A DNA stretch of 13,049 nucleotides from JALHOM01 sp964615775 (GTDB lineage Bacteria > Patescibacteriota > Saccharimonadia > Saccharimonadales > 2-12-FULL-41-12). Location: contig CAZTQB010000012.1 in NCBI GenBank assembly GCA_964615775.1, forward strand, positions 1-13,049, in the 5' to 3' direction. Position 1 is the stretch's first letter; each line of letters starts with the position of its first letter. The notes beneath the pieces are model-generated. The model was not told the origin of the DNA. It worked only from the letters and a program-made list of their open reading frames with translations, and ran no database searches. This document shows, one piece after another, positions 1 through 8,289 of the stretch. Position numbers and translations under genes: made by a program.

Positions 1-729
<729 letters not shown>

Positions 730-930
730 AGATAGATAAACTATCTATAAGGTTTAGAATTTGTTCATAGCATCAGATAAATCTGACTTTATTACTATAT
801 TAAAACAATTCAATACCCTGTTTTTGGTACAGGGTAGAATCGACGTTGATTTGCACTTAATTAAATTTTTAATGTTCTAAATAGATCTACCTTTTTTAGG
901 TCAGTGAATATAACACTCGCAAAAGATCTT
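730..930 (-). other. rRNA operon leader with two hairpins
   Basis: About 200 nt lie between the predicted transcription start (near 929) and the mature 16S 5' end, with no credible open frame. Two inverted repeats are visible. TACCCTGT (814-821) pairs with ACAGGGTA (829-836) around a 7-nt loop. ATAGATA (732-738) pairs with TATCTAT (742-748) around a 3-nt loop; on the minus strand this second hairpin is followed by C and six T residues before the 16S start. Known rRNA leaders carry antitermination (boxA/boxB) and RNase III processing elements. I could not find a convincing boxA here, so the assignment of either hairpin to processing or antitermination is inference. Confidence 0.6.
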
Positions 931-935
931 AACTA

Positions 936-964
936 ATCTTATACATTCTATATCTGTTTGTCAA
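936..964 (-). promoter_or_regulatory. rRNA operon promoter
   Basis: On the minus strand a perfect -35 hexamer TTGACA (964-959) is followed, after exactly 17 bases, by TAAGAT (941-936), four of six matches to TATAAT. An alternative -10, TATAAG, lies two bases closer. The roughly 25 bases upstream of the -35 are almost pure A/T (AATTTATTACAATATAAATAG), resembling the UP element of strong rRNA promoters. Predicted start is near 929. It sits only about 50 bp after the gyrA stop codon. Confidence 0.8.
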
Positions 965-1015
965 CTATTTATATTGTAATAAATTCAACATAGAGATTAT
1001 TAAATTTGAAACACT

Positions 1016-3568
1016 TTATTTAGAATCTTCAACTTCGTCTAGCTCGCTATCTTCTACTTTATTAACTAAAGCAAGTGATACAACCCGATCACCTTCATTC
1101 AACCGCATTATTCTCACACCTTGAGTAGCCCTACCTAATGCTGGTATGTCATTAATCCCAAGCCTGATTGTTTGTCCGTTAGAAGATATTAGAATCACTT
1201 CCTGCAAATCTCCATCTAAGCGTTTTACGCCTACTAGACTACCTGTCTTGGTATTTACAACTGCCGATCGAATACCTACTCCACCTCTTGCATGGGGAGT
1301 AAACTGGGCTACTTTAGTCCTTTTGCCGTAACCAAACTCACTAATTACAAATATACTAGCCGTATTCTCAACCACATCCATGCCGATTACTTTATCATTA
1401 GCCCTAAGCCTAATACCTCTCACGCCTCTAGCTACTCTTCCTGTGGCTCTAACGCCCTTCTCGTGAAACCTAATTGCTTGACCTTGAGAAGTAGAGATAA
1501 CTACTTCATCATCTCCAGAAGTTTGCCGTATCCATTTCAACTCATCGCCATCATCTAAATTGATAGCAATTAGGCCTGAACTTCGAACATTTTTGTATTG
1601 CTCAAATGAGGTCTTCTTAACTACACCTCTTACGGTACACATAATTAGGTTCTCTGCTTCTGTTTGTTTACTTATATTAATTACTGTACTAACTGTCTCT
1701 TCTGGCTGAAGCTGCAAAAGATTAACAATCGCCAGACCCTTAGCACTCAAATTAGTTGCTGGAACTTCATATGTCTTGATCCTAAACACTCTACCTTTAT
1801 TGGTAAAGAACAAAAGATAGTCATGCGTAGATGAATTAACAACACGTTCTATAACATCTTCTTCGCGAGTAACCATACCTCGCTTGCCTTTGCCTCCACG
1901 ATTCTGTCTCTTGTAATCAGCAACGGGACTACGCTTAATATAATTACCCGATGTTAGAGTAACAACAACTTGCTCGTCGGGTACAAGATCTTCATCACTC
2001 ATTTTCCCAAGTTCATTTGGCACAACTTTTGTTCGCCGCTCATCACCATATTGCTTCTTAATATCTGAAAGTTCTTGCTTAATAATTGCCAAAATCTTCT
2101 TTTCACTAGCCAAAATAGCTTCTAACTTAGCAATTATCTTCATAAGCTCAGCTAGCTCATCCTCTATTTTTTTTCGCTCTAGTCCAGCCAGAGTTCTAAG
2201 CTGCATGGCCAAAATGGCCTTAGCCTGAATTTCGGTTAATTTAAATTTCTTTATTAGGTTTTCTTGAGCCTCTTCAGTTGTTTCGCTAGCTCTAATTATA
2301 CTAATAACTTCGTCAATGTGATCGAGAGCAATCTTCAAACCATCTAATATATGAGCCCTAGCTTTAGCCTTTTTAAGCTCAAACTCAGTACGACGACGTA
2401 CAACAATTTGACGATGCTTAATATGCTCACTCAAAATATCTGAAAGCCCTAGTACTCTAGGCTGGATACCGTCGACTAGTGCCATCATATTAAAATGAAA
2501 ACTAGACTGCAAAGGAGTTAGTTTATATAGCTGATTCAGTATCTTTTTGGGAAAAGCGTCCTTCTTTAGCTCAACAACTATTCGTACATCACCTCTGGCA
2601 CTTTCATCCCTCAAGTCACTAATACCAGTTATCTTTTTATCCTTAACGAGATCTGCAATCTTCAAGATCAAGCTTTCTTTATTTAAAGAATACGGAATCT
2701 CAGAAATTATAATTTTCTGACGAGAATTTTTATTCTCTTCAACTGTTGCAACGCCTCTGTTAACTACTCCACCACGACCAGTCGCATAAGCATTTTTTAT
2801 AGACTCCTTGCCATAAATAACACCACCAGTTGGGAAATCCGGACCTTTCACATAATCCATCAGTTCATCTAGTGATATCTCAGGATTATCGATCATGGCC
2901 ATCTCTGCATCTATAAGTTCCGATATGTTGTGGGGTGGAATATTAGTAGCCATACCTACTGCTATACCTAGCTGACCATTCAAAAGTAAGTTTGGTAACT
3001 TTGCAGGTAATACTGTTGGTTCCTGCAATCTTCCGTCGTAGTTCTCTCTAAAATCTACAGTTTCTTTATCTATATCAGCTAAAATTTCATCAGCTAACCG
3101 CTCCATTTTTGCCTCAGTATAACGCATAGCAGCAGGCGGATCACCATCCATGCTACCAAAGTTACCTTGACCATTTACTAGCTTATAGCGCATTGCCCAA
3201 GGCTGTGCCATTCTAACCATCGAGTCATAGATCGATGCGTCACCATGAGGGTGGTAATCACCCATCACTGCACCCACTACTGTTGCACTCTTACGAAACT
3301 TAGCACTACTACGCAGTCCATCGCGGTTCATAGTAAACAAAATTCTCCTATGTACCGGTTTAAGCCCATCTCGAACATCTGGCAAAGCACGATCAATAAT
3401 CACACTCATCGAGTAACGCAAGTAGCTATCTTCCATAACATCTTCAACAGTTCGTAGCTCTACGCTTCGAGAATGGTCAGTGTCGCCACTTATTTCTACT
3501 ACAGGAGCAGATACATCTGTTTCGTCAATATCTGGTTTATTAATATTATCTAGTTTTTCGTCTTCCAT
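1016..3568 (-). CDS. gyrA: DNA gyrase subunit A
   Basis: Breakage-reunion subunit of DNA gyrase; with GyrB (A2B2) it introduces negative supercoils using ATP. The 850-residue length is normal. Visible landmarks: the conserved ALPDVRDGLKPVHRR block (residues 61-75), the quinolone region HPHGDASIYD (106-115), the catalytic tyrosine Y150 in AAMRYTE, and the GVAVGMATNIPPHN-type block (GIAVGMATNIPPHN, 201-214). A coiled-coil and tower region runs to about 525, and a C-terminal beta-pinwheel starts with the GyrA box QNRGGKG (555-561). The box marks a gyrase rather than ParC/topoisomerase IV. Residue A111 occupies the position of E. coli Ser83. The first 40 residues form an acidic extension before the usual start region, and the C-terminus is also acidic. 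ATG at 3568 lies one base after the gyrB stop with no close Shine-Dalgarno, so translation is probably coupled to gyrB. No terminator is seen after the stop. Confidence 0.98.
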   Translation of the reverse strand: MEDEKLDNINKPDIDETDVSAPVVEISGDTDHSRSVELRTVEDVMEDSYLRYSMSVIIDRALPDVRDGLKPVHRRILFTMNRDGLRSSAKFRKSATVVGAVMGDYHPHGDASIYDSMVRMAQPWAMRYKLVNGQGNFGSMDGDPPAAMRYTEAKMERLADEILADIDKETVDFRENYDGRLQEPTVLPAKLPNLLLNGQLGIAVGMATNIPPHNISELIDAEMAMIDNPEISLDELMDYVKGPDFPTGGVIYGKESIKNAYATGRGGVVNRGVATVEENKNSRQKIIISEIPYSLNKESLILKIADLVKDKKITGISDLRDESARGDVRIVVELKKDAFPKKILNQLYKLTPLQSSFHFNMMALVDGIQPRVLGLSDILSEHIKHRQIVVRRRTEFELKKAKARAHILDGLKIALDHIDEVISIIRASETTEEAQENLIKKFKLTEIQAKAILAMQLRTLAGLERKKIEDELAELMKIIAKLEAILASEKKILAIIKQELSDIKKQYGDERRTKVVPNELGKMSDEDLVPDEQVVVTLTSGNYIKRSPVADYKRQNRGGKGKRGMVTREEDVIERVVNSSTHDYLLFFTNKGRVFRIKTYEVPATNLSAKGLAIVNLLQLQPEETVSTVINISKQTEAENLIMCTVRGVVKKTSFEQYKNVRSSGLIAINLDDGDELKWIRQTSGDDEVVISTSQGQAIRFHEKGVRATGRVARGVRGIRLRANDKVIGMDVVENTASIFVISEFGYGKRTKVAQFTPHARGGVGIRSAVVNTKTGSLVGVKRLDGDLQEVILISSNGQTIRLGINDIPALGRATQGVRIMRLNEGDRVVSLALVNKVEDSELDEVEDSK

Positions 3569-3569
3569 C

Positions 3570-5534
3570 TTAAATATCCAAGTCCTTTACAAATTTTGCG
3601 TTTGCCTGAATAAAGTTTTTACGCAACTCTACCTCTGTACCCATAAGTTTATTGAAAATACTATCAGCTTTTTCTGCATCTTCTACTTTGACCTGCACAA
3701 GTACTCTTTTTTCCGGATTCATAGTAGTCTCAAAAAGTTGCTCAGCATCCATTTCACCCAAGCCCTTATACCTTTTTTGCTCACTAAAGCCTGCTTGCCT
3801 AAACTTTTCTTGGGACGAATCTATAACTACGCCTTCATCTTTGCGTCTTGCTATCTCTTGATCCAGCCTAATGTTTAGTTCAGACTCATCATAAATAAAC
3901 GTGTTTTGCTTCTTGCCAGACCGAACTAACTCAAATAAAGGCGGCTTAGCTAGATACAAATGCCCACCGTCAACGACCTCTTTCATGTATCGAAAGAAAA
4001 ATGTCATCAGTAGTGTACTAATATGACTACCGTCTACATCGGCATCAGTCATAATTATTATCCTGTCATACCTCAGGCCACCTATATCAAAAGAGTCCTC
4101 AATTCCTACACCTAGTGCTTTAATTAAGCTAACTATCTCATTATTTGCTAGCATCTTATCTAGTCTCGCTCGCTCGACATTCAAAACCTTACCTCTTAGT
4201 GGCAAGATTGCCTGAGTCCTACTGTCACGTCCGCTCTTAGCTGAGCCACCAGCCGAGTCACCCTCTACTAGGTATATTTCAGAGTCTTTTGGATCTTTAG
4301 ATGAGCAGTCTGCCAACTTACCTGGCATACTAGCACCTTCAAGTATTCCCTTTCGCAAGATACTATCTCTTGCAGCCCGAGCAGCTTTTCTTGCTCTGGC
4401 CGCTAGTAGTGCCTTACCGACAATCTTCCTTGCAACTGCTGGATGCTCTTCTAGGTAGTAGTTGAGGTACTCGTTCAATACTGTCTCCACTTGACCCCTA
4501 GTTTCAGGGTTACCTAGCTTATTTTTAGTTTGACCCTCAAACTGCGGATCAGATAACTTCACTAAAATTACAGCTGTTAAACCTTCCCTAGTGTCTTCTC
4601 CGGACAAGTTGTCTTCTTTTTCTTTGAGTAGACCATTCTTCCGTGCATAATCATTTATGACTCTTGTTAGAGCAGATCTAAAGCCAGTTAAATGAGTTCC
4701 ACCATCGGGGTTAAGAACGTTATTAGCGAAAGCTTTTACGGTTTCATTATAGGTGTCGGCATATTGTATAGCCACTTCTATCTGAGCATCGTCAATTGTT
4801 TTATCAACATAAAATATGTCATTATCTACAACATCTTTTCCCATATTAAGGTGTCGAACATAAGATTTTATTCCACCTTCAAAATAAAAGCCATATCTTT
4901 TACCCGACTTTTCGTCTTCAATAAATGTCTTTATACCTTTGGTTAGGTACGCTGCATGCCTAAGTCTATCAAGTACAGTTGTGTAGTTAATTTTTGTTGT
5001 TTCAAAAATGGTTTCATCGGGATAAAAAATTATCTCAGTACCAGTTGCTGTAGTTTTACCTACAACTTTAAGCTCAGTTTTTGGCTCCCCACGCTCATAC
5101 TTTTGTTCATGAATCTTGCCATCTTTATAAACTCTGACAATTAGACTACTAGACAATGCATTAACGACACTAGAACCAACACCATGCAAGCCACCAGATA
5201 CCTTATAGCCACCACCACCGAATTTTCCACCAGCGTGCAAAACCGTTAATACAGTCTCTACTGTACTCTTGCCTGTCTTTTCATGTACATCTGTCGGTAT
5301 ACCGCGCCCATTATCTCGTACTGCAACACCCCCATCCTTAAGTAGCTTCACTGAAACTTCATCGGCAAAACCAGCTAATGCCTCATCAACACTGTTATCG
5401 ACAATCTCCCATACTAAATGATGCAGACCCTCGACACCAGTACCGCCAATATACATTCCAGGACGCTTACGTACCGGCTCCAAACCTTCCAGAACCTGAA
5501 TAGAACTAGAATCGTATTTTTTTTGTTCCAACAC
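3570..5534 (-). CDS. gyrB: DNA gyrase subunit B
   Basis: ATPase subunit of DNA gyrase. Numbering from the proposed GTG at 5534 (654 residues): opening YDSSSIQVLEGLEPVRKRPGMYIG, GHKL ATPase site with E43, N47 (EIVDNSVDEA) and D74 (DNGRGIP), and lid motif GGLHGVG (114-120). A transducer domain follows, then the TOPRIM domain with EGDSAGG (424-430) and metal ligands in DADVDGSH (497-504), and the QKRYKGLGEMD block (586-596). It is the short form lacking the large insertion of E. coli GyrB, as in Gram-positives and actinobacteria. The frame stays open upstream to a GTG at 5576, but that start has no ribosome site, gives an atypical hydrophobic leader and would lie almost at the predicted transcription start. 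GTG 5534, or TTG 5531, has AGGAGAGAGGG just upstream and gives the canonical GyrB N-terminus. It is the first gene of the gyrB-gyrA unit, one base before gyrA. Confidence 0.97.
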   Translation of the reverse strand: MLEQKKYDSSSIQVLEGLEPVRKRPGMYIGGTGVEGLHHLVWEIVDNSVDEALAGFADEVSVKLLKDGGVAVRDNGRGIPTDVHEKTGKSTVETVLTVLHAGGKFGGGGYKVSGGLHGVGSSVVNALSSSLIVRVYKDGKIHEQKYERGEPKTELKVVGKTTATGTEIIFYPDETIFETTKINYTTVLDRLRHAAYLTKGIKTFIEDEKSGKRYGFYFEGGIKSYVRHLNMGKDVVDNDIFYVDKTIDDAQIEVAIQYADTYNETVKAFANNVLNPDGGTHLTGFRSALTRVINDYARKNGLLKEKEDNLSGEDTREGLTAVILVKLSDPQFEGQTKNKLGNPETRGQVETVLNEYLNYYLEEHPAVARKIVGKALLAARARKAARAARDSILRKGILEGASMPGKLADCSSKDPKDSEIYLVEGDSAGGSAKSGRDSRTQAILPLRGKVLNVERARLDKMLANNEIVSLIKALGVGIEDSFDIGGLRYDRIIIMTDADVDGSHISTLLMTFFFRYMKEVVDGGHLYLAKPPLFELVRSGKKQNTFIYDESELNIRLDQEIARRKDEGVVIDSSQEKFRQAGFSEQKRYKGLGEMDAEQLFETTMNPEKRVLVQVKVEDAEKADSIFNKLMGTEVELRKNFIQANAKFVKDLDI

Positions 5535-5540
5535 CTTTTC

Positions 5541-5550
5541 CCTCTCTCCT
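5541..5550 (-). promoter_or_regulatory. ribosome binding site of gyrB (decides the start)
   Basis: The purine run AGGAGAGAGG on the minus strand lies 6-16 bases upstream of the GTG at 5534 and 9-19 bases upstream of the TTG at 5531. No comparable site precedes the upstream in-frame GTG at 5576. This favours the shorter gyrB. Confidence 0.7.
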
Positions 5551-5578
5551 ACTAAAATAAGAGTGACAAAAATCACAC

Positions 5579-5584
5579 TTTATA
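5579..5584 (-). promoter_or_regulatory. possible -10 element of gyrB
   Basis: TATAAA on the minus strand in the context TGTGTATATAAAGTG, about 45 bases before the proposed gyrB start. No good -35 is found at 16-18 bases spacing, so the call is weak. The divergent interval 5535-5770 must hold promoters for both gyrB and the surface-protein gene. Confidence 0.3.
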
Positions 5585-5711
5585 TACACAGTAACATGCT
5601 TTTGGTGTGCATAATTTACTCTCATGTTATTTTAACAAAAACACCTAGGAATATCAATTAATAAGCTACTAGAATCGGTAAAATACCAAATTTTATTTTG
5701 ATACTTGCGTG

Positions 5712-5745
5712 AACACATAAAAACATGATTAAATAAACACATAAA
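5712..5745 (+). repeat. 10-bp direct repeat upstream of surface-protein gene
   Basis: AACACATAAA occurs at 5712-5721 and again at 5736-5745, a 24-base period, within 60 bases of the start at 5771. A weak promoter-like pair (TTGCGT 5705-5710, 18-base gap, TTAAAT 5729-5734) overlaps it. The repeats could be operator half-sites or chance in AT-rich DNA. Confidence 0.35.
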
Positions 5746-5770
5746 CTAACTAAATAAAAAGATAAAAATT

Positions 5771-7723
5771 ATGTTCAATAAAGTAATCAATAACTTAAGT
5801 ATCCACCCAAGTAGCTTCAGTCAATTCAACTTTTATATGAATCGATTAAAGCAAGAAAAGTCGATAAGAACTATTGGTATTGTATTCATTATTCTTTCAA
5901 TGTTGGTTCAAATATTTGCAACTATGCTACCAAGTGAAAGATCTTTCGCAGCCTCTGCAAACGACATAATCCAAGGTGGTGTAAGCACAAAAACTCAACT
6001 TGTTAACATATGTCGTGGCAACGCCCAGATAAGGGCAATATACGCACGTTTTGATGTTTCTTGTGACCACATTGCTAGCGGCACAACAACCGAAACCACT
6101 ATTAGCTCCACTGCTTATAATTTTTGGAGTGTCGGTCGCACTCCTTTAAGCAGTAATGGAATAAGTAGTGATGACTGGGGCGAGGTAAGAATCAGTGCTG
6201 GTGGTATAAATATTTACCAAAGACCTCTTAAGGCCTGGGGCAATGTATCGTACAAAGCTTTCAACGTTAAAGCTAACGGTAAAAACTACTGGATCATAAA
6301 AGATTGTGGTAACATCACAACGATTGGTCCATACTCTAGGACTCCCGATCTACAAGTCAAAAAAGAGCTAGCCAGTCCATCTCAGGTAAAACCAGGCGAT
6401 ACTGTTCATTACAGGATACATTATAGAAACCCGGTTGATGAATCGGTCGCAGTAGACTTTCGCCTAAGAGACTTGCTTGACTCTAGGCTACAACTAGTTG
6501 GCATGGACGGCAGAAACGATTTTATCGACAATGACCCAGTACAGAACCTAAAAGGACTCGGCGGTAGTAGTGAATTTAGAACAATTAACCTAGTTGCTCG
6601 CGTAAAAGATAACACACCAAATGGCCAAATCTGTAATATAGCGAGAGTAAGTGCTGATGTTGTAGGGACCAGAGACTCAAACAATGTTTGTATTACAGTC
6701 GTAAAACCAACAACTCCAACACCGACCCCCACACCTACACCCACTACAACTCCTACGCCAACACCTACCCCGACACCAACACCAATGTGTACTGTCCCCG
6801 GGAAAACACACTTGCCAGCAGATAGCCCAGAATGTAAGCAAGATACTGCTCAAGGTGTATGCGTACTAACTACTTCTTTTATTGACAACCAAAATAAAGA
6901 CTTTAAAGTTACTACCAAAGCAACAGTTGAAGGTAATACTAAAGTATCAAAATATACTTATAGTATTGATGGCAGCCCTGCTCTAAGTCGTGAAGCAGTA
7001 ACAAGCTCTTTAGAGAATGAGCAAATATACAAAGGACTAGCCAAGGGTGACCACAAGATTCAAGCAACTGTACTATTCACAAACGGAACTCAATCCGTAA
7101 GTAAGACTTGTGTTGCTGAAGTTACAGTGGCTGAAGATGCTCAAGTATCGTTATCGAAAATGGTTAGCAGAGGCGGAACAGATGTGAATGGTAAACAAGT
7201 AAGTTCAGGAGATACACTAGTATTCAAGCTTACAACAGATAACATTACCTCTAGTGCTTACAAAGACTACGCTGGAAGCGACTACTTTGGAGATGTTCTT
7301 GACTACGCAGATATCGTTGACCCAGGAGAATTGACTCGTCAAGGAATCACCTTAACACCTGATAAATATTTAAAATGGACAGTAGCCAATATTAACGCTA
7401 AAGAAAAGGACATTAAAACTATTACCGTCAAGGTTAAGCCCATCACCCCTTCGACCAACCGACCTTCAAACATCTCTAGTGAATATGACTGCATTATCTC
7501 CAACAAATACGGCAACCAAGTGACAATGAGTATGAAATGTCCACTAGTAAAAAGCGTCGAAAGCCTAAATGGTAAGATGCCTGACACTGGTCCTGGCACA
7601 ACTGCTGCCATAGGCTTTGCTGTGACTGTATTTGCTGGCTATTTCTTGGCACGAGCTAGATTACTGGCTAAAGAATCTGACATAATAAGAAGAATATATC
7701 AACAAACTGCAGGAGGTATTTAG
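5771..7723 (+). CDS. secreted, C-terminally anchored surface protein (DUF11-like modules, Thr-Pro linker)
   Basis: A 650-residue exported protein. Residues 32-53 form the hydrophobic core of a signal peptide after a basic stretch (RLKQEKSIR), with likely cleavage at ASA|NDI (after residue 63). The mature N-terminal domain (about 64-190, NDIIQGG..., Trp/Gly-rich, several Cys) resembles one I associate with Saccharibacteria exported proteins. A DUF11-like module (about 193-310, PDLQVKKELASPSQVKPGDTV) follows, then a Thr-Pro linker (313-338), a Cys-containing immunoglobulin-like region (339-453), a second DUF11-like module (456-590), MPDTGPG (603-609), a membrane segment (about 611-626) and a basic tail. 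MPDTG plus membrane segment plus Arg/Lys resembles a sortase signal, but the tail of about 24 residues is longer than usual. The ATG at 5771 lacks a clear Shine-Dalgarno; Met22 is an alternative start. Its stop lies two bases before the next gene, so the pair is an operon. An adhesin or host-contact role is inference. Confidence 0.88.
   Translation: MFNKVINNLSIHPSSFSQFNFYMNRLKQEKSIRTIGIVFIILSMLVQIFATMLPSERSFAASANDIIQGGVSTKTQLVNICRGNAQIRAIYARFDVSCDHIASGTTTETTISSTAYNFWSVGRTPLSSNGISSDDWGEVRISAGGINIYQRPLKAWGNVSYKAFNVKANGKNYWIIKDCGNITTIGPYSRTPDLQVKKELASPSQVKPGDTVHYRIHYRNPVDESVAVDFRLRDLLDSRLQLVGMDGRNDFIDNDPVQNLKGLGGSSEFRTINLVARVKDNTPNGQICNIARVSADVVGTRDSNNVCITVVKPTTPTPTPTPTPTTTPTPTPTPTPTPMCTVPGKTHLPADSPECKQDTAQGVCVLTTSFIDNQNKDFKVTTKATVEGNTKVSKYTYSIDGSPALSREAVTSSLENEQIYKGLAKGDHKIQATVLFTNGTQSVSKTCVAEVTVAEDAQVSLSKMVSRGGTDVNGKQVSSGDTLVFKLTTDNITSSAYKDYAGSDYFGDVLDYADIVDPGELTRQGITLTPDKYLKWTVANINAKEKDIKTITVKVKPITPSTNRPSNISSEYDCIISNKYGNQVTMSMKCPLVKSVESLNGKMPDTGPGTTAAIGFAVTVFAGYFLARARLLAKESDIIRRIYQQTAGGI
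6707..6784 (+). repeat. Thr-Pro dipeptide repeat (extended linker)
   Basis: Codons for residues 313-338 of the surface protein alternate Thr and Pro (ACN/CCN) almost without interruption. This is a typical wall-spanning or stalk linker. It is a low-complexity, slippage-prone tract, so its length is expected to vary between strains. Confidence 0.85.
7711..7716 (+). promoter_or_regulatory. strong Shine-Dalgarno of the coiled-coil membrane protein
   Basis: A perfect AGGAGG lies nine bases before the ATG at 7726 and within the last codons of the preceding gene. It is the best ribosome site among the window's genes and fixes both the start and the operon arrangement. Confidence 0.85.
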
Positions 7724-7725
7724 TT

Positions 7726-8289
7726 ATGGGTGAGCAACTAAGATACGGTCACGAAGAAGTAGAAAATAACTTCAACCAAAGAAAAAACGATGAAAAGCTA
7801 AGAGCAATGCATGAAGCTGCTGCGAATAAACACGAAAAAGATGAAACACGAGAAAAACTAGGTCAAATCCATGAGAAAATTGAAAGAAAAGCTAAAGAAA
7901 GCGAAGATTTAAAGCAAAAAATCGAAAAAGCCCACACTAAAGACCAAGATACTAACAAGCACTGGCAGCAATCTACACCAAGTGCTACCAAGACACTGCA
8001 CATGGCTCAGAGACAGCTCAAGCCTGCATCAAGGGCCTTTAGTAAATTTATTCACAATTCTACGGTCGAAACTATTAGCGATGTTACCGGCGGCACCATT
8101 GCAAGACCATATGGCCTACTGTGGGCAGGTATACTAGCTTTTATTATTCCTTTATGTGTACTAATAATCTGTAAGCACTATGGCTATACATATAATGCAT
8201 TTATCGCCATTGCATCATTTAGTGGCGGCTTTCTACTCGGGTTATTAATCGAATCTTTGCAAAAGGTTTTTGCAAAAAACCCTCATTAA
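7726..8289 (+). CDS. coiled-coil protein with two C-terminal membrane segments
   Basis: A 187-residue protein of no named family that I can assign. Residues 1-75 are extremely charged (Glu/Lys/Arg/His/Gln-rich) and predict a long helix or coiled coil. Residues 85-125 form an amphipathic connector. Two hydrophobic helices follow, about 130-149 and 157-175, separated by a short HYGYTYNA turn, so both termini should face the same side, most likely the cytoplasm. There is no signal peptide. The start is fixed by AGGAGG at 7711-7716. It is co-transcribed with the surface protein, whose stop lies two bases upstream. Its end overlaps the convergent ATPase gene by four bases. A scaffold, or a link between envelope protein and cytoplasm, is possible but is only inferred from topology and position. 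Confidence 0.85.
   Translation: MGEQLRYGHEEVENNFNQRKNDEKLRAMHEAAANKHEKDETREKLGQIHEKIERKAKESEDLKQKIEKAHTKDQDTNKHWQQSTPSATKTLHMAQRQLKPASRAFSKFIHNSTVETISDVTGGTIARPYGLLWAGILAFIIPLCVLIICKHYGYTYNAFIAIASFSGGFLLGLLIESLQKVFAKNPH
8256..8276. other. 9-bp hairpin at the convergent gene ends
   Basis: TTTGCAAAA (8256-8264) and TTTTGCAAA (8268-8276) form a perfect 9-bp stem with a 3-base loop. It lies inside the last codons of the plus-strand gene and just beyond the stop of the minus-strand ATPase gene. No T-tract follows directly on either strand, so it is not a canonical terminator. It is, however, the only strong structure where the two convergent transcripts meet. Confidence 0.45.

Noticed and set aside
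3480..3878. 132-residue plus-strand frame across the gyrB/gyrA junction
   Set aside because: Antisense shadow of two strongly conserved genes, with no ribosome site and no protein-like character.
5535..5576. 14-residue N-terminal extension of GyrB from GTG 5576
   Set aside because: No ribosome site, non-canonical leader, and the start would sit almost at the predicted transcription start; the GTG at 5534 fits the family.
6421..6744. 107-residue minus-strand frame starting MGVGVGVGV
   Set aside because: The Gly-Val repeat is only the reverse reading of the Thr-Pro linker codons of the surface protein.
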